A stretch of DNA of 64,000 nucleotides from Collinsella sp. AM18-10 (GTDB lineage Bacteria > Actinomycetota > Coriobacteriia > Coriobacteriales > Coriobacteriaceae). The stretch covers positions 248,001-312,000 of the forward strand of contig NZ_QRJO01000001.1 of NCBI RefSeq assembly GCF_003471585.1, in the 5' to 3' direction. The notes beneath the pieces are model-generated. The model made no database searches and was not told the DNA's origin. It worked only from the letters and a program-made list of their open reading frames with translations. Each line of letters starts with the position of its first letter. The first letter of the stretch is position 1. A program made the position numbers and the translations under genes. Below are positions 49,171-57,555 of the stretch, in pieces.

Positions 49171-50682
49171 ATGTCCCAGAAGTTGACTCGAGTGATTGTT
49201 ACCACTGATATGGAAGTCGATGATATGAACTCGCTTGTTCATTTGGCTCTGTATCTCAACTTGCTTGATGTTCAGGCTGTGGTGTATACGGCTTCGCAGT
49301 ATCACTTTCTTGGGGATGGGGTTCATACGCTCGGCGAGGTGAATTCGCATTGGCGGACCAAAGGGCGGCGCTCTTATGAGTGGGCTGTTGTGCCTCATGA
49401 GCCCGATCCGCTAGCCGGCGAGCTTCGTGAGTATCGGCCGTTTCCCGAGCATTGGATTGAGAGTCTCTGGAGTAATGAATATGCCCAGGCTTGGCCGCAG
49501 TTGCAAGCAAATGCGGCCGCTGCCGGTGAGCCGCCGTTTCCCACGCCCGCCCAGATGATCGAGCGCACCTTTGTGGGAAATGTTGCCTTTGAGGGTGATG
49601 TGACTGAGGAAACTGAGGGGTCTCGCGTAATTGCGCAGGCGATTCTGGATGATGATCCGCGTACGTTATGGTTGCTCAGCTGGGGTGGTATGAATACGAT
49701 CGTTCGCGCCCTCATGAGTATTGCCGAGCGCTATCGCGCCACGCCCGAGTGGCCCGCCGTGCAGCAGCAGGTCTATCAGAAGGTGCGCGTGATGGGCGTT
49801 GCCGATGGCGTGGGACAGGACAACTCGTGGCTCGACCATGGGCGCGAGCTCTTTCCCGAGCTCATCTTTTGGCGTACGCCCTATATGTATGGCAACTATT
49901 TCGACGCCAAAACAGCTCAGCCCGATACGCTGCCGCTGTTTAAGGCTCCCTGGCCCGAGCAGAATCTCACGCAGGGCAACGGCCCCCTCATGGCACGCTA
50001 TATGCTCTATGGCGATGGTAAGGTCTACGAAAACGAGCCTGAGCGCTTTCAGTTTGGCAAGCATGCCCGTCTGGATTGGGGCCTGGAAGGCATGCCCGCG
50101 ATGCAGTTTGAGCGCGGCGATTTTATGGCCGAAGGCGACAGCATGACCTATATTCCGCTGCTGCCGTTTGGCCTGCGCGGTATCGACGACCGCGGCTTCG
50201 ATACGCTGCTGGGACGCATGTTTTTTGATGGGCATCCCGATGCGAACGCGCCCGCCGGTTTTGCCTCCATCGGCACGCCCGCAGACGACAATCTCAATCC
50301 CTATCTGCGTGCCTATCAGGAAGACTTTGCCGCCCGCGCGCAATGGTGTGCCCATGATCCGGCCATCTGCTCGCATCCGGCGCATGTTGTCGAGGTCACT
50401 GCCGACCGCAGCGCCACAGCCGGCGAGCGCGTCAACCTTACAGCGACCATCGTCGACCCCGACGGCAAGGGCTTCGATGCACATTGGGATGTGGCCGTAG
50501 ACCCATCGAGCTATGCAGGCGTCCAGGATCTGTCGATGTGGCAAGAATGCACGGTAGACACCGCTTTCATCGTGCCCGCCGACGCGCGACCCGGCGACCG
50601 CCTTGTGCTCACCCTCACCGTCCAGACGCGCGCCGAGCGCCCCTGCACCCGCTACGCCCAAATCGCCGTAACCGTGGCATAG
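49171..50682 (+). CDS. DUF1593 nucleoside-hydrolase-like protein
   Basis: 503 aa from the ATG at 49171 (TTGGAG upstream). The N-terminal domain has the nucleoside-hydrolase-like metal site VTTDMEVDDMNSLVHLALY, and later LLSWGGMNTIVRAL. The C-terminal half ends in an immunoglobulin-like beta domain (VVEVTADRSATAGERVNLTATIVDP), as in Sde182-type cellulose-binding proteins. There is no signal peptide. Its substrate is unknown. Codon use in the first ~600 bases is less GC-rich than that of its neighbours. Confidence 0.82.
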   Translation: MSQKLTRVIVTTDMEVDDMNSLVHLALYLNLLDVQAVVYTASQYHFLGDGVHTLGEVNSHWRTKGRRSYEWAVVPHEPDPLAGELREYRPFPEHWIESLWSNEYAQAWPQLQANAAAAGEPPFPTPAQMIERTFVGNVAFEGDVTEETEGSRVIAQAILDDDPRTLWLLSWGGMNTIVRALMSIAERYRATPEWPAVQQQVYQKVRVMGVADGVGQDNSWLDHGRELFPELIFWRTPYMYGNYFDAKTAQPDTLPLFKAPWPEQNLTQGNGPLMARYMLYGDGKVYENEPERFQFGKHARLDWGLEGMPAMQFERGDFMAEGDSMTYIPLLPFGLRGIDDRGFDTLLGRMFFDGHPDANAPAGFASIGTPADDNLNPYLRAYQEDFAARAQWCAHDPAICSHPAHVVEVTADRSATAGERVNLTATIVDPDGKGFDAHWDVAVDPSSYAGVQDLSMWQECTVDTAFIVPADARPGDRLVLTLTVQTRAERPCTRYAQIAVTVA

Positions 50683-50722
50683 CAAGGGCGGCGCCCACAT
50701 TCGGCAGCCGCCGCATTCGGCA

Positions 50723-50914
50723 AAGAGTGTCCCCAGGCGTCAAACGAGCGGGGATTTTTGGACACCCAAACAACGAGAGCGGACAATCTCCCACTTTGAG
50801 CCCACAAGCAGGCCAAAAATGGGAGATTATCCACTCTCATTCTGCGGGTACTCATTGGGGACGTACTTAAATGAGTAGTTTCACTCATTTAAGTACGTCC
50901 CCAATGACTAGTCA
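50723..50914. repeat. Composite repeat: family C hairpin + family A palindrome
   Basis: GTGTCCCCAGGCGTC, then GAGCGGGGATTTTTGGACAC, then the family C hairpin 50775-50838 (GAGAGCGGACAATCTCCC / GGGAGATTATCCACTCTC). Two opposed family A arms follow at 50850-50907, which form a long palindrome (CATTGGGGACGTACTTAAAT ... its reverse complement). No gene in 50683-51031. Confidence 0.7.
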
Positions 50915-51031
50915 AAAATGGGCCATGTGTCCCAGTTGTGGAGACTCGTTGAGCCGTCTGGGTATCGTGAAAGGCTGCGCACTCCCCCATCATCAAAAGT
51001 GACACACGCTACCAGTTGATGGGAGGCAGCC

Positions 51032-51769
51032 ATGGGCTTCTTTGACAAGATGTTCGAGAAGAAAGAGTGCGCGATTTGCGGTACCGAGCTGGGACTTCTA
51101 GGTAAGACAAAAATCAATGAAGGCTACCTGTGCAAAGAGTGCGCCGGCAAGCTCTCCCCCTACTTTCACGGCTATCGCTCCAGCACTGCGGACGATATCC
51201 GCGAGCAGCTCGCCTACCGCGAGGCCAATGCCGAGCGCCTGGCGTCGTTCAACCCCACGCGCACGCTTTCTGCCGGGCGCACCAACATCATGCTCGATGA
51301 GGACGCGGGCCTGCTGATCATCACCTCGCAGAGCCGCTGGCGCGACGCCAATCCCGACATCATCGAGTTCTCGCAGGTACTCGGCTGCGATATGGATATC
51401 GACGAGCATCGCACCGAAATCTATCGCGAGACCGAGGACGGCGAGCGCGAGAGCTACAACCCGCCGCGCTACGACCTGGATTACGACTTTAATCTGACCA
51501 TTCACGTCAACACGCCGTACTTTACCGAGATCAACCTGCGCGTAAACGACTCCACCATCGATCAGCGCGGCTCCATCGAATACCGCGAGGCCAAGCGCCA
51601 GGCAACCGAGGTCCGCGACGCGCTGGTGCAGCTGCGCCAGGAGACGCGCGACAGCGTCGTGGCCGCCAAGGCCCCCAAGACCGCGGTGACCTGCCCCTTC
51701 TGCGGAGCCACCACCATTCCCGATGCCAGTGGGCGCTGCGAATACTGCGGCGGCGCCATCGGCGCATAG
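51032..51769 (+). CDS. DUF4428-type zinc-ribbon protein
   Basis: 245 aa. An N-terminal CAICGTELGLLGKTKINEGY ... CKEC zinc finger is of the DUF4428 type, and a C-terminal ribbon is CPFCGATTIPDASGRCEYC. The middle (about 60-200) is a beta-rich region of unknown fold with many acidic residues. There is no membrane segment. RBS GGGAGGCAGCC precedes the ATG. It is first in a same-strand run with the zinc-ribbon membrane protein and the SPFH protein. Confidence 0.8.
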   Translation: MGFFDKMFEKKECAICGTELGLLGKTKINEGYLCKECAGKLSPYFHGYRSSTADDIREQLAYREANAERLASFNPTRTLSAGRTNIMLDEDAGLLIITSQSRWRDANPDIIEFSQVLGCDMDIDEHRTEIYRETEDGERESYNPPRYDLDYDFNLTIHVNTPYFTEINLRVNDSTIDQRGSIEYREAKRQATEVRDALVQLRQETRDSVVAAKAPKTAVTCPFCGATTIPDASGRCEYCGGAIGA

Positions 51770-51793
51770 CCTCCGGCACGGAAAGGACCGATC

Positions 51794-53116
51794 ATGGCCT
51801 TCGAGAGCGTCAACTATCAGTGCCCTGCCTGCGGTGGCCCCCTGCATTTTGCAAGCGCCGAGCAAAAACTCGTCTGCGACTACTGCGATTCGCGTTTTGA
51901 AGTCGAAGAAGTCGAGGCTCTCTATCGCGAGCGCCAGGACAAGGCAGATGCCAAAGCCGATGCCGCAGCCGCAGCTCCCAAACCTGCTGCCGACGATGCC
52001 GTGCAGGAGCTCGCCCAAAACGCCGGTTACATCTGCTCGTCGTGCGGCGCCGAGCTCGTGTCCGACGGCACCGTCGCCGTCACCACCTGCCCGTACTGCG
52101 GCAACTCCGCCGTGGCGCCCGGCCAGCTCTCTGGCGACTTCTCGCCCGACCTGGTGATTCCGTTTAAGCTCGGGCGCGACGACGTCACGGCCGCACTCAA
52201 GGAACACTACAAGGGCAAAATCTTGCTGCCCAAGAGCTTTGTCACCGACAACCACATCGACGAGGTCCAAGGTGTCTACGTGCCGTTTTGGCTCTACGGC
52301 GCCCGCGTTGACGGCGAAGTGTACTTTGACGCGACCAACGAGACCGTGACCGAGGAATCCGACCGCACCGTCACGACCACCGACCACTACGATGCCTACC
52401 GCAAGGGCAATATCTCGTTTAAGCGCGTGCCCGTCGACGGATCGTCCAAGATGCCCGACGGCCACATGGACGCCATTGAGCCGTTTGACTACGGTGCCCT
52501 GCGCCCATTCTCGGTCGCCTATATGCCCGGCTACATCGCCAACCGTTACGATGAGGATTGCGAGACGTGCAAAGCGCGCGCCGAGCGCCGCATGGAGGAG
52601 AGCACGATCTCGGCCCTGCGCGAAACCGTCGTTGACGAGTACGACGACGCCACAGTCGAAAGCAAGCAGCTCGACTACACCTGGGAAAACAGCGATTATG
52701 CCCTGTTCCCCGTGTGGATGCTCTCTACCTCGTGGAACGGCAAGAGCTACCTGTTTGCCATGAACGGCCAGACCGGTCGCATGGTCGGCGAGCTTCCTTG
52801 TTCCAAGCCCAAGCTCGCGATCGCCTCGGTGCTGTTCTTTGTGATTGGATTTGTCCTCTCCCAGATCCTCTTCATGGGTGAGAACGCCTTCGATCTGGAT
52901 TACCTCGCCTTTGATATCGAGGGCATCCTCATCAACATCGTCGCGCCGCTGATCATCGTGATTATCGGAGACGTGCTACTGGTAGGCCAGCTCAAGACGG
53001 CCAACGAGGCCACCCACGCCGACGAGTACTGCGGCGAGCTCGACCTGACCGAGAAGCACGACACCTTCAGCCACACCGAGACCACCGTTGTCATGAAAGA
53101 CGACAAGGACGACTAA
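51794..53116 (+). CDS. Zinc-ribbon membrane protein (TFIIB-type ribbon, YdjG-like)
   Basis: 440 aa. N-terminal double ribbon CPACGGPLHF ... CDYCDSRFEVE, then CSSCGAELV ... CPYCGNSAVAPGQ. A large soluble domain (about 120-330) is followed by two hydrophobic segments (LAIASVLFFVIGFVLSQILF and ILINIVAPLIIVIIGDVLLV). The architecture recalls B. subtilis YdjG, which helps recruit PspA to the membrane under stress; that equivalence is inference. It lies between the DUF4428 and SPFH genes. Confidence 0.78.
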   Translation: MAFESVNYQCPACGGPLHFASAEQKLVCDYCDSRFEVEEVEALYRERQDKADAKADAAAAAPKPAADDAVQELAQNAGYICSSCGAELVSDGTVAVTTCPYCGNSAVAPGQLSGDFSPDLVIPFKLGRDDVTAALKEHYKGKILLPKSFVTDNHIDEVQGVYVPFWLYGARVDGEVYFDATNETVTEESDRTVTTTDHYDAYRKGNISFKRVPVDGSSKMPDGHMDAIEPFDYGALRPFSVAYMPGYIANRYDEDCETCKARAERRMEESTISALRETVVDEYDDATVESKQLDYTWENSDYALFPVWMLSTSWNGKSYLFAMNGQTGRMVGELPCSKPKLAIASVLFFVIGFVLSQILFMGENAFDLDYLAFDIEGILINIVAPLIIVIIGDVLLVGQLKTANEATHADEYCGELDLTEKHDTFSHTETTVVMKDDKDD

Positions 53117-53164
53117 CCATCCTGACCAATACCACCCGGCCTTTGACGAGAAAGGAAGATCACC

Positions 53165-54406
53165 ATGGGACTCTTGAAAGCTGGATTGGGTGCTGCCGGC
53201 GGCGTCATGGCCGACCAGTGGAAGGAATTTATCTATTGCGAATCGATGCCTGCTGACGTCTTGGCCTGCAAGGGCAGCAAGCGCACCGGTGGCCGCAGCT
53301 CCAACACGCGCGGCGAGGACAACGTCATCTCCAACGGCTCCGTCATCGCCGTCAACGACGGCCAGGGCATGCTCGTGGTGCAAAACGGCAAGATCATCGA
53401 AGTCGCGCTGGAGCCTGGTGAGTTCGTCTTCGATACCGGCAGCGAGCCGAGCGTCTTTAGCGGCAACCTGGGCGATTCCATCAAGGAGACCTTCGCCAAT
53501 ATCGGCAGCCGCTTTACTTTTGGCGGCGACGCGGGCAAAGACCAGCGTGTCTACTTCATCAACACCAAGGAGATCATCGGCAACAAGTACGGTACCGCCT
53601 CGCCTGTGCCCTTCCGCGTGGTCGATAACAACATTGGCCTGGACGTCGACATCTCCGTGCGTTGCAACGGCGAGTATTCGTACCGCATCACCAACCCGCT
53701 GCTGTTCTACACCAACGTGTGCGGCAACGTGACCGATAGCTACACGCGCGACAAGATCGACAGCCAGCTTAAGTCCGAGCTGCTCACCGCCCTGCAGCCC
53801 GCCTTTGCCAAGATCTCGGAGATGGGCATTCGCTACAGCGCCATCCCCGGTCACACCACCGAGCTCGCCCGCGCGCTCAACGAGGTCCTCTCTGCCGACT
53901 GGCGCGACCTGCGTGGTGTCGAGATCGTGAGCTTTGGCGTCAACTCCATCGCAGCCTCGCAAGAAGACGAGCAGATGATCAAGGACCTGCAGAAAGCCGC
54001 CGTCATGCGCGATCCCACTATGGCGGCAGCCAACATTGCCAGCGCCCAGAGCGACGCAATGCGCGCGGCAGCCGCCAATCCCAACGGCGCGATGGCAGGC
54101 TTTATGGGCATGGGCATGGCAGGTGGCATGGGCGGCATGAACGCCAGCCAGCTGTTCGCCGCCGGCCAGGCACAGCAGCAGGCCGCCCCGCAGCCGGCTC
54201 CGGCACCCGCTCCCGCACCGGCTCCTGCCGCTGCCCCCGCGGCCGGCACATGGACCTGCAGCTGCGGCGCCACCAACACCGGCAAGTTCTGCTCCGAGTG
54301 CGGCAGTCCCGCACCCGCCCCGGCACCGGCCAAGTGGTTCTGCCCCAACTGCGGCAGCGAAAACGGCGGCAAGTTCTGCAGCAACTGCGGAACGCCCAGG
54401 CCCTAG
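53165..54406 (+). CDS. SPFH-domain protein with C-terminal zinc ribbons (YdjI-like)
   Basis: 413 aa. The SPFH/virion-core-type domain (about 20-290) includes VVQNGKIIEVALEPGEFVFD and FRVVDNNIGLDVDISVRCNG. A Gly/Met-rich stretch (about 300-325) and an Ala/Pro repeat (about 335-360) lead to two zinc ribbons, CSCGATNTGKFCSEC and CPNCGSENGGKFCSNC. SPFH proteins oligomerise on membranes and organise microdomains. Similar to B. subtilis YdjI of the ydjFGHI operon. It is third in the cluster. Confidence 0.85.
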   Translation: MGLLKAGLGAAGGVMADQWKEFIYCESMPADVLACKGSKRTGGRSSNTRGEDNVISNGSVIAVNDGQGMLVVQNGKIIEVALEPGEFVFDTGSEPSVFSGNLGDSIKETFANIGSRFTFGGDAGKDQRVYFINTKEIIGNKYGTASPVPFRVVDNNIGLDVDISVRCNGEYSYRITNPLLFYTNVCGNVTDSYTRDKIDSQLKSELLTALQPAFAKISEMGIRYSAIPGHTTELARALNEVLSADWRDLRGVEIVSFGVNSIAASQEDEQMIKDLQKAAVMRDPTMAAANIASAQSDAMRAAAANPNGAMAGFMGMGMAGGMGGMNASQLFAAGQAQQQAAPQPAPAPAPAPAPAAAPAAGTWTCSCGATNTGKFCSECGSPAPAPAPAKWFCPNCGSENGGKFCSNCGTPRP

Positions 54407-54486
54407 CCCCTCTATCTGGTAATTAGCGGGGGATCCGCCACCCCCGCATTTGCTTCTATGGGTTTCGTTCGATAAAGGAGGACACC

Positions 54487-55329
54487 ATGAAGACAACGTT
54501 CAAAAAGTCCGTACTCGCATTTCTGACATGCGTCCTTGCGCTCGCCTTTGCCCTGACGGGCTGCAGCGGCGGCGGCAAAGACCCCAAGGCCAACTTCGTC
54601 GGCAGCTGGGAACTCTCGGGTGGAACCACGGAGGGCGAAGAGCTGACCGATGAGTATATGGATATGTTCGAGGAATGGGGCATCAGCTGCATCTTGGTCC
54701 TGGACGAAGACGGCACGGGCAGCCTCGATTTGTTCTCCGAAGTTTCCGACCTAAAGTGGGAGGCCAAGGACGCTACCACCGCGAGTATCACCGTCGACAA
54801 GGAGACGACCGACGTGAAGCTCGAGGACGGCAAGCTTGTCCTTGAGGACGGCGAGGACAAGCTCATCTTTAGCAAGTCCGATAAGGACCTATCCGGTACC
54901 GTGAAGAAGGATCGCGAGGCCGCCGAGAAGGAAGAGGAAGTCGAGGAGGCCGTCGAAGACGGCGATGTCCAGAGCGTCGAAATCTCCCCCGCCGTCACTG
55001 TCGCCGATGACGACCTGTGCACCATCACCATCACCGAGAAGTTCCAGGACGACTGGGGCGACATCGGCTTTGTCGTCAACATCGTCAACAAGAGCGACAA
55101 GGACCTGACCTTCTACGCCCCCACCGGCAAGACAAACGTCAACGGCACCATGAAGGAAGCCTGGTTCTCGGCCCACCTGATGCCCGGCACCAACGCCACC
55201 GAAGAGTTCACCTTCTCGAAGGGCACGCTTGACAGCTTCGACAGCCTAGTCAACACGACCATCGGCATCGACGCCTACCTGACCGATTCCTACGAGGACG
55301 TCGCCTCCTACAGCGCAACCATCGCGTAG
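54487..55329 (+). CDS. Secreted lipoprotein, unknown function
   Basis: 280 aa. Lipoprotein signal MKTTFKKSVLAFLTCVLALA with lipobox LTGC (Cys26). Mature domain 1 (about 35-130) starts NFVGSWELSGG and has the beta-pattern of small lipocalin-like lipoprotein domains. An acidic linker (EAAEKEEEVEEAVEDG) leads to domain 2 (about 160-280), an immunoglobulin-like beta domain. The start has AAAGGAGG upstream. It follows the SPFH cluster and may belong to it; function unknown. Confidence 0.8.
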   Translation: MKTTFKKSVLAFLTCVLALAFALTGCSGGGKDPKANFVGSWELSGGTTEGEELTDEYMDMFEEWGISCILVLDEDGTGSLDLFSEVSDLKWEAKDATTASITVDKETTDVKLEDGKLVLEDGEDKLIFSKSDKDLSGTVKKDREAAEKEEEVEEAVEDGDVQSVEISPAVTVADDDLCTITITEKFQDDWGDIGFVVNIVNKSDKDLTFYAPTGKTNVNGTMKEAWFSAHLMPGTNATEEFTFSKGTLDSFDSLVNTTIGIDAYLTDSYEDVASYSATIA

Positions 55330-55379
55330 CGGTAGACCACGACAGCCGCGGATTGGCGGACACATCCGCGCACACCAGA

Positions 55380-55410
55380 CGGGGCCGCAGGAGATGATCC
55401 TGCGGCCCCG
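55380..55410. terminator. Bidirectional terminator
   Basis: CGGGGCCGCAGGA / TCCTGCGGCCCCG with loop GATGA, between the lipoprotein gene (+) and the response regulator gene (-). Confidence 0.75.
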
Positions 55411-55438
55411 CCGCTTGTATGCCGATGCGTAACGAGCG

Positions 55439-56059
55439 CTAGCGCTCCATGTTGGGAACGATGCTGCCCTCGGTCACCGCATGCACGGCAAGACGCATGA
55501 TGTTGTCGTAGCCGGTCTTGCTCAGGATCTCCGAGATGCGGCGCTTGATGGTGCCCTCGCTCATAAACAGCTCGGCCGCAATCTCGCGGCGGCTTTTACC
55601 CTCGCAGGCAAGGCGCAAGATCGACAGCTCGACATCGTCGAGGGCCGCCGTGCCCGAGAAGATGCTCTCGGGCGGCTTGGGAAACGTGCAGTAACCCGCC
55701 AGCGTGGAGCGCATCACGGCGAATAGCTCGTCGATACCGACGTTCTTGTACACAAAGCTGTCGACGCCCGCCTCGCGTGCCTGGTCCACAAAGGTGATCT
55801 CGGGCATGCCGGTCATGATAATGACGCGGCACTCGGGCAGCCGTTCTTTGATGCGCGCCGCCGCCACGATGCCGTTGGAATCGTGCTCGGTGCACACATC
55901 CATCAGTATCATGTCCGGACGCTCCTTGAGCACAACGTCCAAGGCATCCGAGGCGTCGGCAATCGCGGCGACAACGGTCATGTCGGGCTGGTCGCCCACG
56001 GAACGCGCCAGGCTCTCGCGCAAGATAGCCTGGTCTTCGACGATTAACACGCGGATCAT
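55439..56059 (-). CDS. NarL/FixJ-family response regulator
   Basis: 206 aa. Receiver domain (about 1-120) with VEDQ at 8-11, phosphoacceptor Asp54 in ILMDV, and the switch Lys in VYKNVG. The LuxR-type HTH (about 140-200) is DVELSILRLACEGKSRREIAAELFMSEGTIKRRISEIL. It overlaps the upstream kinase gene by 4 bases (56056-56059), so both are translationally coupled. It is the last gene of the three-gene signalling operon. Confidence 0.93.
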   Translation of the reverse strand: MIRVLIVEDQAILRESLARSVGDQPDMTVVAAIADASDALDVVLKERPDMILMDVCTEHDSNGIVAAARIKERLPECRVIIMTGMPEITFVDQAREAGVDSFVYKNVGIDELFAVMRSTLAGYCTFPKPPESIFSGTAALDDVELSILRLACEGKSRREIAAELFMSEGTIKRRISEILSKTGYDNIMRLAVHAVTEGSIVPNMER

Positions 56060-57555
56060 GAGCTTCTCCTTTGGACCGTGGCGTTGGAGGCGAGCGGGAT
56101 GGACACCGCAAGTGTAAAGGGCGGGGCGGTGTGGACTTCCAGGCTGCCGCCCAGATTCTGTGCGACATGCCTCATACCAGGGATACCCGTTCCCTCGCGA
56201 TACGATACGGGTGCAGGCGTGCCGTCGTTAGAAACGGTCATCCACGCAACAGCGCCGTCTTCCGACGTCTCCTGCCGCAGGCGCACATGGACCTGATGGG
56301 CCTGCGCATGCTTGGTGGCATTGGTCGAGGCTTCGCGGATAATCTGCAGAAAGGCCGCGGCGACACGTGCGTCGCTTGGCAGCTCGCCCTCCACATCGAT
56401 CTGCACGCTCACCAGACCAAAGGCATGGACGATATCGCCCAGTTGCTCTGCCGGTTCGGTGTCGCCCCCGCTGCGCAGATCGGCAGCGATTGAGCGCAGC
56501 AGCGGGTCGATCCGCTCGAGCGACTCGTCGTCCAGGCGCCCCTCCTCCAAATAGCGATGGAGGATGGACAGGCGCTGGCCGATTACATCGTGCACGCGGG
56601 AACGCATGCGCAGGTAGGCCGCATTGTCGGCAACCTTTTTGACTTCTTCGATCTGGGCCTGGAGCTCTTGGCCAGCACGCTCAAGCAAGTGGTTGGCTTG
56701 CGCCAAGCGGTCATGAGCATGCGCGTACTCTGTTACATCCAGGCCGATAATGCGCTCGAACGAACGGCCCGAAACCATAACGCGATCGCAGACAAATAGG
56801 CGAATCTCGGCGGGAGAGACCTCGACTACCGCGCGCGCCTCACCAAAGCGGTCCAGATTAATCCGCACACGGTTCTTGCTGCTTTCGGGCATTTGCATGC
56901 TAAGTTTGCGCAGGTCGTTCCATGTACTGCTCATATCGCCTAGATCGGTGGGCATATGAAGTTCCACCAGGTTTTTGCGCATGCAGCGGTTCATGAGCAG
57001 CGGACGGCCCCTCGGGTCCAGATACAGGATGCCCACGGGAATCATGTTGATGGTTTCGATCGTCGAGAACGCAGTGATATCTTCCTGGCGGTTACGGACG
57101 TCCATCAAGAGCGCCGCGATGGAGCGGAACAGGAAGAACGCTCCCTCTGCGATAAGGACAACGGCCCACTCCGAGCCCATGGCAAAAACCACCGGCGGTG
57201 TAACGGCGACAACAAGCAGCAGCTCGGCCAACATGACGGGGCGACGATAGTGCACCATAAGCACCACGCCATAGGCAAAGATCGCGGCATTGAGCCACAG
57301 CACTCCGCCCATTGCCCTGGCGCAAACGTCAAGCGGCGCCACCAGATACGAACCAGACGACGCGAATAAGATGAGCGCCGAAATCATCAGGTGAAGCACA
57401 AGGCTCGCCTCGTAGGCGCAAATCATCTTGCGGTTATAGGACATGCGACGAGACGCGATGAGTGGAACGTGAATTGTCTGCAGGCATGTCGCCAGGGCAA
57501 AGACGACATCGAGCGCGACAATCTGAGGAAGGATGAGCGGAACCTGCATGGTCAC
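56056..57555 (-). CDS. NarX-type sensor histidine kinase with membrane and PAS-like region
   Basis: 499 aa. Five or six N-terminal hydrophobic segments (about 10-160), then a PAS-like region (IETINMIPVGILYLDPRGRPLLMN, about 170-280), a coiled coil and a HisKA_3-like helix with phosphoacceptor His in RSRVHDVIGQRLS (about 325). ATPase: N-box IREASTNATKHA and G-box GTGIPGMRHVAQNLGG. It overlaps both neighbours by 4 bases. An ATG two codons downstream is an alternative start. The signal is unknown. Confidence 0.9.
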   Translation of the reverse strand: MTMQVPLILPQIVALDVVFALATCLQTIHVPLIASRRMSYNRKMICAYEASLVLHLMISALILFASSGSYLVAPLDVCARAMGGVLWLNAAIFAYGVVLMVHYRRPVMLAELLLVVAVTPPVVFAMGSEWAVVLIAEGAFFLFRSIAALLMDVRNRQEDITAFSTIETINMIPVGILYLDPRGRPLLMNRCMRKNLVELHMPTDLGDMSSTWNDLRKLSMQMPESSKNRVRINLDRFGEARAVVEVSPAEIRLFVCDRVMVSGRSFERIIGLDVTEYAHAHDRLAQANHLLERAGQELQAQIEEVKKVADNAAYLRMRSRVHDVIGQRLSILHRYLEEGRLDDESLERIDPLLRSIAADLRSGGDTEPAEQLGDIVHAFGLVSVQIDVEGELPSDARVAAAFLQIIREASTNATKHAQAHQVHVRLRQETSEDGAVAWMTVSNDGTPAPVSYREGTGIPGMRHVAQNLGGSLEVHTAPPFTLAVSIPLASNATVQRRSS

